From NCBI GenBank assembly GCA_002311455.1, contig DCAJ01000073.1, positions 12,140 to 26,838 on the forward strand: a stretch of DNA of 14,699 nt, in the 5' to 3' direction. Under the pieces are notes generated by a model that did not search any database, was not told where the DNA came from, and saw only the letters and a list, made by a program, of their open reading frames with translations. This stretch comes from Anaerolineales bacterium UBA1136 (GTDB lineage Bacteria > Chloroflexota > Anaerolineae > Anaerolineales > UBA11657). Shown here piece after piece: positions 1 through 8,672 of this stretch. Numbering within the stretch: position 1 is the stretch's first letter; each line of letters begins with the position of its first letter. The position numbers and the translations under genes are program-made.

Positions 1-2666
1 CAAATACTCTATTAGACTATGTACCAGAAAACTCCTTGATAATAGTGGATAACTGGCATGAGTTTGCTCTAGCAGTACATGAATTTGAAAAACAGGCCCT
101 AAACCTACGTGCCGATCAGATTAACAACAACTCACTTCCAAAAAGTGCGCCGACTCCTTACGCTACATGGTCAGAACTTCAGGATCAGTTATCAACATTG
201 CCACTACTTTTGCTATCTGGAGCATCTACAGAACCAGACTGTGATTTAGGAGCAGCTTTCACACCTGGCACTCCTCATGGTGGACAAATGAACTCTGTAC
301 TTGACCAACTGGAAACATTGGCTCTGCGTGAAGAGCACTCGGTAATAATTAGTAGACAAGGCATGCGTTTAAGCAACCTATGGAATGTGCACTCATATGC
401 TGATGTTAATGCGAACGTCAGTACTGCATCACCTCAAACTAGTGTTACGACTTTACCAGAAAATTGGTCACCACTGTTTGTGCAAGGCACTATAGATGCT
501 GGCTTCACACTGAAACAATCTTCCTTGCATATTCTATCGGATTCAGAAATATTTGGGTGGCGTCCGCCTGAGCCACGTAGAATTGAATCAGGATCCAATC
601 TAGCTAAACAAAATGACATTTTCTTTGATTTCAACCCAGCAGATCTTGTTGTACATATAGAGCACGGAATCGGCCAATTCATTGGCTTAGTCTCGCGCAA
701 GATAGATCAAATTTCCCGCGAATATCTTCGTATCAAGTATGCTAAGGGAGACACTCTTTATGTCCCCATAACAAAAGCAGATCGACTGACTCGGTATGTT
801 GGTCCAGACAAAAAACAACCAGCCCTTTCACATTTGGGAGGAGCCGCCTGGACACGTGCTCGAGAACGCACTCGTGCAGCAGTAGAAGAAGTTGCAAAAG
901 AACTACTAGAACTTTATGCAAAACGTGAGATTGTAGATGGACACGCATTCCCAGATGACACACCATGGCAACTGGAGCTGGAGTCCTCTTTTCCATATAT
1001 TGAAACTGACGACCAGCGTAAAGCATTAGAGGAAATAAAACGCGACATGCAGCTGCCTCGACCAATGGACCGATTGATATGTGGTGATGTCGGCTATGGA
1101 AAAACTGAGGTAGCATTAAGAGCAGCATTCAAGGCTGTATTGGATGGCAAACAGGTTGCAGTACTTGTACCCACTACTGTACTTGCGCAACAACATTACC
1201 TCACCTTTCAACAGCGGATGTCCACATTCCCAGTTCATATAGAAGTGCTATCTCGCTTTAAGAGCAAATCCCAACAACAGAGCATAATTAAAGATATATC
1301 AGATGGAAAAGTAGATATAGTAATAGGCACTCATAGGCTTGTGCAATCTGACGTAATATTCAATGATCTAGGACTATTAATTATTGACGAAGAGCAGAGA
1401 TTCGGAGTGACTCACAAGGAGTATTTGAAGAAATTAAGGACCACCATAGATGTACTAACGATGACTGCGACTCCAATTCCACGGACACTATACATGACCC
1501 TGACCGGTGCTCGAGACATTAGTACGATAAATACCGCTCCAGAATCTCGCCTACCTGTGATCACCCAGGTAGCTCCTTTCAGGAAAACTCTGATACGAGA
1601 GGCAATATTACGAGAGATGGATCGAAGTGGTCAAGCATTTTTTGTTCATAACAGAGTAGAGACAATAGACGCTGTAGCTAAACTGGTCGCTGATTTTGTA
1701 CCCGAGGTTAGAATGATAATTGCACATGGACAGATGCCCGAAAAACAACTAGAGGAAGCCATGGCATCTTTCGTACGCCACGAATATGACCTATTGGTAT
1801 GCACCTCGATTATTGAAAGTGGATTGGATATTCCTAACGCAAATACCCTGATAGTAGATCGGGCAGACAAATTTGGGCTCGCGCAACTCCATCAATTAAG
1901 GGGTCGTGTCGGTCGTGGAGTCAAGCGTGCATACGCATACTTTTTGTACCATGATAATAACCGGATCCTCCTTAGCAAAGATGCGCGTACACGCTTAGAA
2001 ACTGTGTCTGAAAATACACATGTCGGAGCTGGATATTCGATTGCCATGCGTGATCTAGAAATGCGCGGAGCTGGGGACATACTAGGAAAGAGACAGCACG
2101 GGCATATGGCAGCAGTAGGATTTCATCTCTATACTCGATTGCTGCGCAAAGCGATAAAGATCAACAAGATTGGAAGTGAAAGAGACGATCAAGACAAGTT
2201 ACCAGACTGGGACCTGTCCTTAGTGTCAGTTGAACTACCATTTGACATAGGCCTACCCAAAACATATATCACCGATCGGCAACTGCGGATGCAACTGTAT
2301 CAACGAATGGCAGAACTAGACAGTGATGATGGTGTTGAAGAGATTACCGCAGAATTGTCTGACCGGTTTGGCAACCCACCCGAGCCTGTACAAAACCTGC
2401 TTTTTCAACTCAAAGTAAAGTTACGAGCACATCAAGCGCAAATTGACTCTGTTAACACAGAAGGCAATAAAATATCGTTGCGATGTCGTAGTTTAGAAGT
2501 CGAAAAAGTGCGCAGGTATTTGGCTGCTATCCTACCAGATGATGCTCGAATTACGCGAGGCAAAATATTGCTGCCCATTGAAGAGAAAAATCAAGGATGG
2601 CAAGAACTGCTAATACAATCTTTGGATATTCTTATTTCATGTCTTGATAGCAGAATTGCAGTTTGA
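1..2666 (+). CDS. mfd: Transcription-repair coupling factor Mfd, 5'-truncated by window edge
   Basis: Mfd is a DNA translocase that removes RNA polymerase stalled at lesions and recruits UvrA. The frame is open from base 3, before the first candidate start (TTG at 36), so the gene begins upstream. About 887 residues are visible of a family norm near 1150, so the missing part is roughly the N-terminal UvrB-like region. Numbering from the TTG at 36, the RNA-polymerase-interacting (CarD-like) domain is near residues 200-255 (DLVVHIEHGIGQF...). The translocase follows, with Walker A GDVGYGKTE at about 350, VLVPTTVLAQQH, a DEEQ box at about 451, TMTATPIPRTL, and motif VI QLRGRVGRG. A C-terminal TRCF domain follows to the TGA at 2664. 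All catalytic motifs look intact. A promoter for the next gene overlaps the stop codon. Identification is very secure. Confidence 0.97.
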   Translation, partial: NTLLDYVPENSLIIVDNWHEFALAVHEFEKQALNLRADQINNNSLPKSAPTPYATWSELQDQLSTLPLLLLSGASTEPDCDLGAAFTPGTPHGGQMNSVLDQLETLALREEHSVIISRQGMRLSNLWNVHSYADVNANVSTASPQTSVTTLPENWSPLFVQGTIDAGFTLKQSSLHILSDSEIFGWRPPEPRRIESGSNLAKQNDIFFDFNPADLVVHIEHGIGQFIGLVSRKIDQISREYLRIKYAKGDTLYVPITKADRLTRYVGPDKKQPALSHLGGAAWTRARERTRAAVEEVAKELLELYAKREIVDGHAFPDDTPWQLELESSFPYIETDDQRKALEEIKRDMQLPRPMDRLICGDVGYGKTEVALRAAFKAVLDGKQVAVLVPTTVLAQQHYLTFQQRMSTFPVHIEVLSRFKSKSQQQSIIKDISDGKVDIVIGTHRLVQSDVIFNDLGLLIIDEEQRFGVTHKEYLKKLRTTIDVLTMTATPIPRTLYMTLTGARDISTINTAPESRLPVITQVAPFRKTLIREAILREMDRSGQAFFVHNRVETIDAVAKLVADFVPEVRMIIAHGQMPEKQLEEAMASFVRHEYDLLVCTSIIESGLDIPNANTLIVDRADKFGLAQLHQLRGRVGRGVKRAYAYFLYHDNNRILLSKDARTRLETVSENTHVGAGYSIAMRDLEMRGAGDILGKRQHGHMAAVGFHLYTRLLRKAIKINKIGSERDDQDKLPDWDLSLVSVELPFDIGLPKTYITDRQLRMQLYQRMAELDSDDGVEEITAELSDRFGNPPEPVQNLLFQLKVKLRAHQAQIDSVNTEGNKISLRCRSLEVEKVRRYLAAILPDDARITRGKILLPIEEKNQGWQELLIQSLDILISCLDSRIAV

Positions 2667-2691
2667 CGCTATCCGTCCTATTTGGTACACT
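2663..2691 (+). promoter_or_regulatory. Sigma70-type promoter for the Ig-protein/ABC gene run
   Basis: A -35 TTGACG (2663-2668) is followed by a 17-base spacer and a -10 TACACT (2686-2691). This matches 5/6 and 4/6 of the consensus with the preferred spacing. The -35 overlaps the mfd stop codon. Transcription would start near 2698, giving a leader of about 35 bases before the ATG at 2733. An alternative overlapping pair, TTGGTA (2682) and TATCAT (2706) with an 18-base spacer, is weaker. Inferred from sequence only. Confidence 0.45.
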
Positions 2692-2732
2692 GCCATATCC
2701 GTCACTATCATATTCATACCAGTGCCTAATCA

Positions 2733-3989
2733 ATGCAACTATCCCCACTTCGCACCACATTAGTAGCCATATTTACTACTGCCTGTTTATTGTTTGTTGC
2801 TTGGATGTTGCTAACTCCTGACGGATCCCTTTTGAGCAACGCCAATTTTGAACACGACGCAATTTCTCCGAATGCCGACAATGTATATGATGTAACTAGA
2901 GTAACATACTCATTATCACAGCCGGCGAATGTGTCCATATTTTTTCTAGATAATGATGGGCAACGCTATGATTTCCGCAGTAATAAATCACGTCAGTCTG
3001 GAGAACACAATCTGCTTTTCTCCGGAATAGTAGATGGATTCTTAATGCCGAATGATTCTGTCGAAGGGACAATTATTGCACGAGTACTAGCAGATGGTGA
3101 TTACCAATGGGTTATTGAAGCTAGCAACCAGCAGATCCGCGAACGAAAAACTGGAAGCTTGACTATAAATCTTGCAGACAACACTATTCCAGACATACGT
3201 GGATTTAGTGTCTCGCCCAGCCTTTTCACTCCTAATAGAGACGGGATTAGTGACCGTATTTGGATCAGTCTTTTCCTCACAAAAGAAGCACATGTTGATG
3301 TCTTTATAATTGACGATCACGGAAATAAATTGCCTATCGCAGAACGTGCTGGTAATACTCCTATAGATCAACAAGGGATGCACACGTTCGAATATGAAGG
3401 AGGAGTTGATCTAGGTATAACCCCACCACCCGACGGAACTTATCAGGTGATAGCAAATTCACTAGATTCAATCGGACAAAAAGTAAGTACAGAAGGCCAA
3501 CTAGAGATGAAATATGGCGGTGTTCCTCGCGCAGATATAGTCAATGCAAATGTAGAATTTGGAGACACAACTATAGTCCAAGGGAACCAATTAATGTTCA
3601 CTCTTACCGTGGAGAATTATGGAGTCTCACCTATCCGAACTAGTGGTCCAGAACCAGGATTTCAATATACTCAGAATGAAAACGCAAACACACATGGATG
3701 GTACGAAGAATCCGGTGCTTGGCGCGTAGGCATTGATTGCGATACTTGTATACGTGACTATCCATGGCGCTGGGCACTCGGTAAAAGACATGAACTAACA
3801 CAAATCGAGGATCACTGGTATCTCATGCCAGGACAAAGAACAACCATTACAGGTGCTGTAACCATAACCGACGTACCTGCGCGCAACCCCTTGTACTTCT
3901 GGGCCGGACTAATTCATGAGGACGTAGAAATATCAAACGTAAATAATCGAGTCGATCCTCATTTCATCACTATAGTACCTAAATACTAA
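2733..3989 (+). CDS. Membrane-anchored protein with tandem FlgD-like Ig domains
   Basis: This is a 418-residue extracytoplasmic protein of unknown specific role. Residues about 8-27 are one hydrophobic segment after a basic N-terminus, so it is a signal anchor or uncleaved signal. Three beta-rich modules follow. Residues about 40-145 and 155-260 resemble FlgD/CHU_C-type Ig domains: each opens with a (F)xPNxDxxxD-like motif (SPNADNVYD at 45; TPNRDGISD at 166), and the second ends in PPDGTYQVIANSLDSIG. Residues about 265-418 look like a CARDB-type Ig domain and contain a CDTC pair (336-339). No catalytic motif is visible. The ATG at 2733 has no clear Shine-Dalgarno, but it sits directly before the signal segment. 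It ends 7 bases before the amino-acid permease gene, so the two are probably co-transcribed. A surface scaffold or accessory subunit of the neighbouring transporter is possible but unproven. Confidence 0.8.
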   Translation: MQLSPLRTTLVAIFTTACLLFVAWMLLTPDGSLLSNANFEHDAISPNADNVYDVTRVTYSLSQPANVSIFFLDNDGQRYDFRSNKSRQSGEHNLLFSGIVDGFLMPNDSVEGTIIARVLADGDYQWVIEASNQQIRERKTGSLTINLADNTIPDIRGFSVSPSLFTPNRDGISDRIWISLFLTKEAHVDVFIIDDHGNKLPIAERAGNTPIDQQGMHTFEYEGGVDLGITPPPDGTYQVIANSLDSIGQKVSTEGQLEMKYGGVPRADIVNANVEFGDTTIVQGNQLMFTLTVENYGVSPIRTSGPEPGFQYTQNENANTHGWYEESGAWRVGIDCDTCIRDYPWRWALGKRHELTQIEDHWYLMPGQRTTITGAVTITDVPARNPLYFWAGLIHEDVEISNVNNRVDPHFITIVPKY

Positions 3990-3996
3990 ACCATCC

Positions 3997-4851
3997 ATGA
4001 AGAACGCAAATAGACGAACCTTCCTCAGTATTCAGTCCAATGCCACTGCTCGTTTGGCTAACCTACCCTGGTGGGGGATAGTGATATTGCTCGCAGCAAC
4101 ATTTTTCGTCTATACCTTCACGACAAATCAACTTTATCAAGAAGTCATAAAGAAACTGATAGTCGGCATACGGTTGACCCTAACCGTTACTATAATCGCT
4201 TACATCTTTGCTATAACAATAGGACTATTAACCGGTTTAGGACAACTTTCACAGAACGTTATTATTAGAAATACAGCTCTACTTTATGTAAACGTCATTC
4301 GTGGTATACCTATTATTGTGCAAATCTTCTATACTGCATTTGTAGTAGTCCCAGCCGCAATTGTTGCCATAAATCTCTTAGGAGTCCGCATGGCATCAGC
4401 AGGATGGCTGCCAACCGACAATATATTTACCGCCTTAAGTATTCGAGATGTCAATTTCATTACACGAGGCATAATCGCGCTTGCAATTTCATATGGTGCA
4501 TTCTCCGCAGAGATATTTCGTGCAGGCATACAATCTATTTCCTCTGGACAAATAGAAGCAGGTCAAGCCCTAGGACTAACAGCGTTCCAATCACTAAGAT
4601 TAATTATCCTACCCCAAGCTATTCGAGTAGTGTTACCTCCATTGGGAAATGATTTCATTGCTATGCTCAAGGAATCTTCTCTTGTGTCGGTACTAGGAGT
4701 AAATGAAATAACACATCTTGGGAAAAAATATGCCGCAGCCTCCTTTCGCTTTCCAGAAACATATAATACACTTGCGTTCCTGTACTTAAGTATGACACTC
4801 ATACTGTCCATGGGTGTAAAAGCTATGGAGAAAAAACTAAAAACTAATTAA
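3997..4851 (+). CDS. Amino-acid ABC transporter permease (HisM/GlnP type)
   Basis: This is a 284-residue inner-membrane permease of the polar amino-acid uptake family. Hydrophobic segments lie at about 26-42, 55-80, 95-128, 155-175, 207-235 and 257-275. The HisM-type stretch YVNVIRGIPIIVQIF (97-111) and the EAA loop EAGQALGLTAFQSLRLIILPQ (187-207), which docks the ATPase, are intact, as is the downstream LKESSLVSVLG. About 35 residues (near 120-155) are inserted between the segment after the RGIP motif and the SYGAFSAEIFRAG segment compared with compact HisM proteins. No Shine-Dalgarno precedes the ATG, only 7 bases separate it from the previous stop, and coupling is likely. No amino-acid-type ATPase (GlnQ/HisP) is adjacent. 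The fitting binding domain is the central part of the next gene's product. Confidence 0.9.
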   Translation: MKNANRRTFLSIQSNATARLANLPWWGIVILLAATFFVYTFTTNQLYQEVIKKLIVGIRLTLTVTIIAYIFAITIGLLTGLGQLSQNVIIRNTALLYVNVIRGIPIIVQIFYTAFVVVPAAIVAINLLGVRMASAGWLPTDNIFTALSIRDVNFITRGIIALAISYGAFSAEIFRAGIQSISSGQIEAGQALGLTAFQSLRLIILPQAIRVVLPPLGNDFIAMLKESSLVSVLGVNEITHLGKKYAAASFRFPETYNTLAFLYLSMTLILSMGVKAMEKKLKTN

Positions 4852-4892
4852 TATAACAGGAGGCCAAATCACTAAAGCAGACACCAAAAGTC

Positions 4893-4921
4893 TTGTAAAA
4901 TAATTGTGCGGTGTGTAAGAT
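4893..4921 (+). promoter_or_regulatory. Possible weak promoter before the tripartite lipoprotein gene
   Basis: TTGTAA (4893-4898), a 17-base spacer and TAAGAT (4916-4921) match 4/6 and 4/6 of the sigma70 consensus. They lie in the 130-base gap between the permease and the lipoprotein gene. A separate promoter would fit the need for excess binding protein. The match is modest and could be chance in an AT-rich gap. Confidence 0.25.
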
Positions 4922-4969
4922 TTTGAAATATTTATATGAATACAAATTTGTGAATCTACAATCCAGACT

Positions 4970-4981
4970 AGGAGGAATAAA
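4970..4981 (+). promoter_or_regulatory. Strong ribosome binding site of the tripartite lipoprotein
   Basis: AGGAGG at 4970-4975 lies 6 bases before the ATG at 4982. This is one of only a few strong Shine-Dalgarno sequences in the window, and it fixes the start codon directly before a lipoprotein signal peptide. Confidence 0.85.
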
Positions 4982-7852
4982 ATGAAAAAGATATTTAATA
5001 TACTAAGTAGTCTCTTAATTGGAGCAATCTTACTTGCCGCCTGCGGTGGAGCAGCTGAAGAAACACCTGTATCCGTGGAATCCGCAGAGCCAGTTGCGAA
5101 AGAACCTGAGACCACCTCTGAAGAGGTAGAGGACGAAGATGGTTTTAAAGTAGCATTTGTCTATGTGGCACCGATTGGAGATCTTGGTTGGACCTGGGCT
5201 CATGATCAGGCGAGGCTGCAGTTAGAAGAAGAACTAGGTGTAGAGACTGCCTTCGTTGAGATGGTTCCCGAAGGGCCTGAAGGCGAGCGTGTGATCAGGG
5301 ATTTTGCAATGAAAGGATATGATTTGATTTTCACTACTTCCTTTGGCTATATGGATGCTACTGTAGCAGTAGCTGAGGAATTCCCCGATACTCAATTTGT
5401 GCATATCTCTGGATACAAGCAAACCTCTAACTCTTCCAGCGTTTTTGGTCGAATGTACCAACCCCGTTATCTTTCTGGTCTGGTAGCTGGTGCTTCAACC
5501 AAAAGTAATATCATAGGTTACGTAGCTGCTTTCCCCATACCAGAAGTTATCCGCGGAATTAACGCGTTTACGCTGGGAGTAAGAGAGGTAAACCCAGATG
5601 CCGAGGTTAGGGTAGTATGGACAAACACCTGGTTTGGCCCACCTGAAGAAAAAGAAGCTGCGGATGCACTATTGGCTGCTGGCGCAGATATAATCGCACA
5701 GCACCAAGATACTACCGAACCTCAAAAAGCAGCCGCTGATGCTGGAGCTCTTTCTATTGGTTATGACTCCGATATGGCTCAGTTTGTCGGAGACACCGTC
5801 CTTACAAGTCCGGTCTGGAATTGGAGCGTAAAGTATATCGAGATAGCAGAGCAAGTCATAGCAGGCACATATGATGGCTCAGAGTCCTACTGGGGTGGCA
5901 TGGACGAAGGTGTGGTTGCATTGGCACCGCTTTCTGACCGAGTTTCTGCTGAAACAGCTGCATTAGTAGAGGAAAAGTCGGCAGCAATCATATCCGGCGA
6001 TTGGGATGTATTCTGTGGACCTCTAGTTGGCGCAAATGGAAACATTGTAGTAGGTGACGGTAAATGCCTAGACGACGGATCAATGCTAGGCATGGATTAC
6101 TGGGTAGCGGGCGTGAAAGGTGAAGTTCCAGGCGAAGCACCAGGTGAGGCAGCAGGCCTGCCAGACCTAGAAGGTCGTGTAATCACCATTGCCGTGGAAA
6201 ATGCTTATCTTCCGTTTAACTATATCGATGTCGCCACCGGTGAACCACAAGGGTGGGACTATGATGCTATGGAAGAAATATGCAAACGCTTAAATTGCGA
6301 ACTTGATTGGCAAGAGTTTGGCTGGGATACAATGATTCAAGCTGTATCTGCTGGTCAATTCGATATGGCCACAGACGGAATCACTATCACGGCAGAGCGT
6401 GATGAGAATGCGGATTTCTCAGACGGCTACATCGCGACAGAACAACGCATGCTAGTGAGACTGGACGAGGACCGTTTCTCGACTTCGGATGAGTTTGCCG
6501 CAGACCCCAACTTGATCTTCGGAGAACAGGTTGGTACTACCAACTATGATACTGCAGTGACGCTGGTAGGAGAAGATCGCGTCATAGCTTTTGATGACTT
6601 TGGTATAACTGTGCAAGCTCTGATTGCAGGCGACGTTGATGGAGTCGTTATCGACGAAACAGCTGGCCAGGGCTATATGGGTGAGAATGCAGACCTCGTT
6701 ACACTCATAGGAGATTCACTTTCAAGTGACTGGCTGGGATTCATTTTCCCAACTGGTAGTGATCTAGTTGCTCCTATCAATGCTGCCCTCCAGTCAATGA
6801 AAGATGACGGCAGCTTAAATGATATAAACGCCAGATGGTTTGGGGCCGACTTTGTGCTAGACTACGATAATATAGGTTGTGGTGCATATTGTGGTTCAGA
6901 CTACGATGGCACTCTAGGTTCGGCCGATGATCCAATACAGGTACTCTTTGTTCCTTCAGTGGATATAGACTTCATGATCTCAAGCGGTGATATGATTGAG
7001 ACAGGATTGAAGGCAGCGACAGGTCTAACCTTCAACGTTAGTGTACCAACTTCATACGCAGCAACCATCGAAGAAATGTGTGCTTCCCCCACAAACACAA
7101 TAGGGTTCATACCAGCTATGGGTTATGTGCTTGGAAACAGTCTTTGTGGTGTGGAACCAGCCTTGGCTTCGGAACGTTACGGATGGAACGTGTACTGGGC
7201 TGAATTCTTGGTCGCACGTGATAGTGATTACAAAACACTCAAAGATCTAGAAGGAGCAAGCTGGGCATACCCAGATGCTAGCTCCACTTCCGGATTCCTT
7301 TTCCCAACTGCCCTGTTTGATGAGCTTGGTATAACAGTTGGAGAAAAGATAGAGGCAGGCGGTCACTCAGCTGCTGTAAAGGCAGTTTACAATGGTGAAG
7401 CTGACTTTGCTACCGCATACTTTAGTCCTCCATTACTGCCCGAAGGTACTTGGGCCATTGGCGATGCACCAGACATCCCAGATGAAATGATTGAGGAATG
7501 CGCTGTAAATGACAAAGACAGGCTATACTGTGGTGCCTATCGGGTTTTAGATGCGCGATCATCAATCCGTGAGGAAGCTCCAGATGTTGTACAAAAAGTT
7601 AGGATACTCGACATATCGTCTGAGATTCCTAATGACACTATGTCGTTCTCTCCGGACTTCCCAGAAGCACTAAAAACAGCGGTGATAGACGGTATCACGT
7701 TCTACGTAGGAACAGAAGCCTGCGCTGAAACTTTCTGTAACGAAAATTTCTACGATTGGACTGCCACGGGACCAATCGCTGATGAGAACTTTGACGGTGT
7801 ACGTTTGCTGATGGCTGCCCAAGGTATCAGCTTGGAAAACATCGGAGAGTAG
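4982..7852 (+). CDS. Tripartite ABC substrate-binding lipoprotein (BMP + SBP family 3 + PhnD-like)
   Basis: This 956-residue lipoprotein joins three substrate-binding folds in one frame. Residues 1-21 are a lipoprotein signal (LLAAC, Cys21 lipidated), then an acidic Pro/Glu tether to about 53. Residues 54-378 are a BMP/PnrA-like domain (VAFVYVAPIGDLGW; YQPRYLSGLVAG; GADIIAQHQD). A Gly-Glu-Pro-Ala linker (about 379-394) leads to residues 398-622, an SBP_bac_3 amino-acid domain. It keeps the usual ligand residues, Arg473 in TAER and Asp558 in GVVIDET. A linker with Cys633 and Cys637 leads to residues 651-956, a PhnD-like domain. That domain has SSTSG (767-771), GGHSAAVKAVYNGEADFA (793-810) and SSEIPND (879-885). 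It also has several cysteines that could form disulfides, and an insert around 816-856. Typical single-domain relatives are about 250-350 residues. Ligands are unknown; nucleoside, amino acid and phosphonate/phosphate are family-based guesses. The next genes are a PhnC/PhnE pair, and the preceding permease fits the middle domain. Confidence 0.92.
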   Translation: MKKIFNILSSLLIGAILLAACGGAAEETPVSVESAEPVAKEPETTSEEVEDEDGFKVAFVYVAPIGDLGWTWAHDQARLQLEEELGVETAFVEMVPEGPEGERVIRDFAMKGYDLIFTTSFGYMDATVAVAEEFPDTQFVHISGYKQTSNSSSVFGRMYQPRYLSGLVAGASTKSNIIGYVAAFPIPEVIRGINAFTLGVREVNPDAEVRVVWTNTWFGPPEEKEAADALLAAGADIIAQHQDTTEPQKAAADAGALSIGYDSDMAQFVGDTVLTSPVWNWSVKYIEIAEQVIAGTYDGSESYWGGMDEGVVALAPLSDRVSAETAALVEEKSAAIISGDWDVFCGPLVGANGNIVVGDGKCLDDGSMLGMDYWVAGVKGEVPGEAPGEAAGLPDLEGRVITIAVENAYLPFNYIDVATGEPQGWDYDAMEEICKRLNCELDWQEFGWDTMIQAVSAGQFDMATDGITITAERDENADFSDGYIATEQRMLVRLDEDRFSTSDEFAADPNLIFGEQVGTTNYDTAVTLVGEDRVIAFDDFGITVQALIAGDVDGVVIDETAGQGYMGENADLVTLIGDSLSSDWLGFIFPTGSDLVAPINAALQSMKDDGSLNDINARWFGADFVLDYDNIGCGAYCGSDYDGTLGSADDPIQVLFVPSVDIDFMISSGDMIETGLKAATGLTFNVSVPTSYAATIEEMCASPTNTIGFIPAMGYVLGNSLCGVEPALASERYGWNVYWAEFLVARDSDYKTLKDLEGASWAYPDASSTSGFLFPTALFDELGITVGEKIEAGGHSAAVKAVYNGEADFATAYFSPPLLPEGTWAIGDAPDIPDEMIEECAVNDKDRLYCGAYRVLDARSSIREEAPDVVQKVRILDISSEIPNDTMSFSPDFPEALKTAVIDGITFYVGTEACAETFCNENFYDWTATGPIADENFDGVRLLMAAQGISLENIGE

Positions 7853-7867
7853 TATTTCGGAAACTGC

Positions 7868-7904
7868 AAACCTACCCTGGACCTGATGATCCAGGGTAGG
7901 TTTT
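7868..7904 (+). terminator. Intrinsic terminator-like hairpin between lipoprotein gene and phnC
   Basis: A perfect 13-bp inverted repeat (AAACCTACCCTGG at 7868-7880, complement at 7891-7903) has a 10-base loop and is followed by a short T run. It starts 15 bases after the lipoprotein stop and ends 9 bases before the phnC ATG at 7913. In operons this position often holds a leaky terminator that keeps binding-protein mRNA above transporter mRNA. The purine-rich 3' arm is also the only ribosome-binding-like sequence before phnC. Confidence 0.75.
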
Positions 7905-7912
7905 ATCACCCC

Positions 7913-8665
7913 ATGTTAGAAATAAGCAATTTAACAAAAATATACGATGGCAAAGTCCTTGCCTTGGATAAGGTCACTTTTGAAGTACAAAAAGGCGAAT
8001 TTCTAGCAGTAATAGGTCTTAGTGGATCTGGTAAATCTACATTACTAAGATGTATCAATAGACTAGTAGAACCTACATCAGGCCAAATCATATGGAACGG
8101 TGTAGATATCACGTCTGCCAACCAAAACGAGATGCGCAACGTGCGTCGCAAAATTGGCATGGTGTTTCAACATTTCAATCTCGTGTCTAGATCAAAAGTA
8201 ATCACCAATGTACTATCAGGCCGTCTTGGGTATATCAATCCTGCTTTGAGTCTGCTAAATCGCTTTCCACAAGCCGACATAGATTTGGCGCTGAAGCAAC
8301 TCGAAAGAGTAGGGATATCTGACCAGGCATATAAGCGTGCAGATGAGCTCAGTGGAGGGCAGCAGCAGCGCGTTGGAGTAGCACGCGCCATGATGCAAGA
8401 GCCGGACATGATCTTAGCTGACGAACCTGTAGCCAGTCTTGATCCAGTTCTGGCCCATAGCATCATGCAATACCTAGAGAAACTTAATAAAGAGGATGGC
8501 GTAACCATCCTCTGTAGTCTACATTTTCTAGACCTTGTCCACGAATACGCAGACCGTGCCATTGCACTTAATCAGGGAAAATTAATGTTTGATGGTATTC
8601 CAAAAGAAATAGATGATGACAGGTTCAGAAACATATATGGTCAAGAAGCCAAAAGGGTTGGTTAG
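7913..8665 (+). CDS. phnC: PhnC-type ABC transporter ATPase
   Basis: This is a 250-residue cytoplasmic nucleotide-binding subunit that powers import. It has Walker A GLSGSGKST (35-43), Q-loop Gln86, signature LSGGQQQ (146-152), Walker B DMILADE (165-171), D-loop SLDP and switch His204. The stretch NVLSGRLGY followed by SLLNRFPQADIDLAL is characteristic of PhnC rather than of amino-acid ATPases. The ATG at 7913 (MLEISNLTKIYDG) is preferred. The in-frame ATG at 7886 would add nine residues encoded by the loop and 3' arm of the preceding hairpin. The gene ends 7 bases before the permease gene, so the pair is surely one unit. It is the only ABC ATPase in the window, so whether it also serves the amino-acid permease is open. 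Confidence 0.93.
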   Translation: MLEISNLTKIYDGKVLALDKVTFEVQKGEFLAVIGLSGSGKSTLLRCINRLVEPTSGQIIWNGVDITSANQNEMRNVRRKIGMVFQHFNLVSRSKVITNVLSGRLGYINPALSLLNRFPQADIDLALKQLERVGISDQAYKRADELSGGQQQRVGVARAMMQEPDMILADEPVASLDPVLAHSIMQYLEKLNKEDGVTILCSLHFLDLVHEYADRAIALNQGKLMFDGIPKEIDDDRFRNIYGQEAKRVG

Positions 8666-8672
8666 ATCATAG

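Noticed and set aside
36..38. TTG as the start of mfd
   Set aside because: The frame is open upstream to the window edge and the codons before it read LLDYVPENS, as expected inside Mfd, so the gene is truncated rather than starting here.
4982..7852. Triple receptor as an assembly chimera
   Set aside because: The frame is continuous, linkers are typical flexible tethers, only one signal peptide is present, and flanking permease genes match two of the domains. This still merits a read check.
7886..7912. Upstream ATG as the start of phnC
   Set aside because: The nine added residues come from the loop and 3' arm of a terminator-like hairpin and are not part of the PhnC family; the ATG at 7913 gives the usual MLEISNLTK start.
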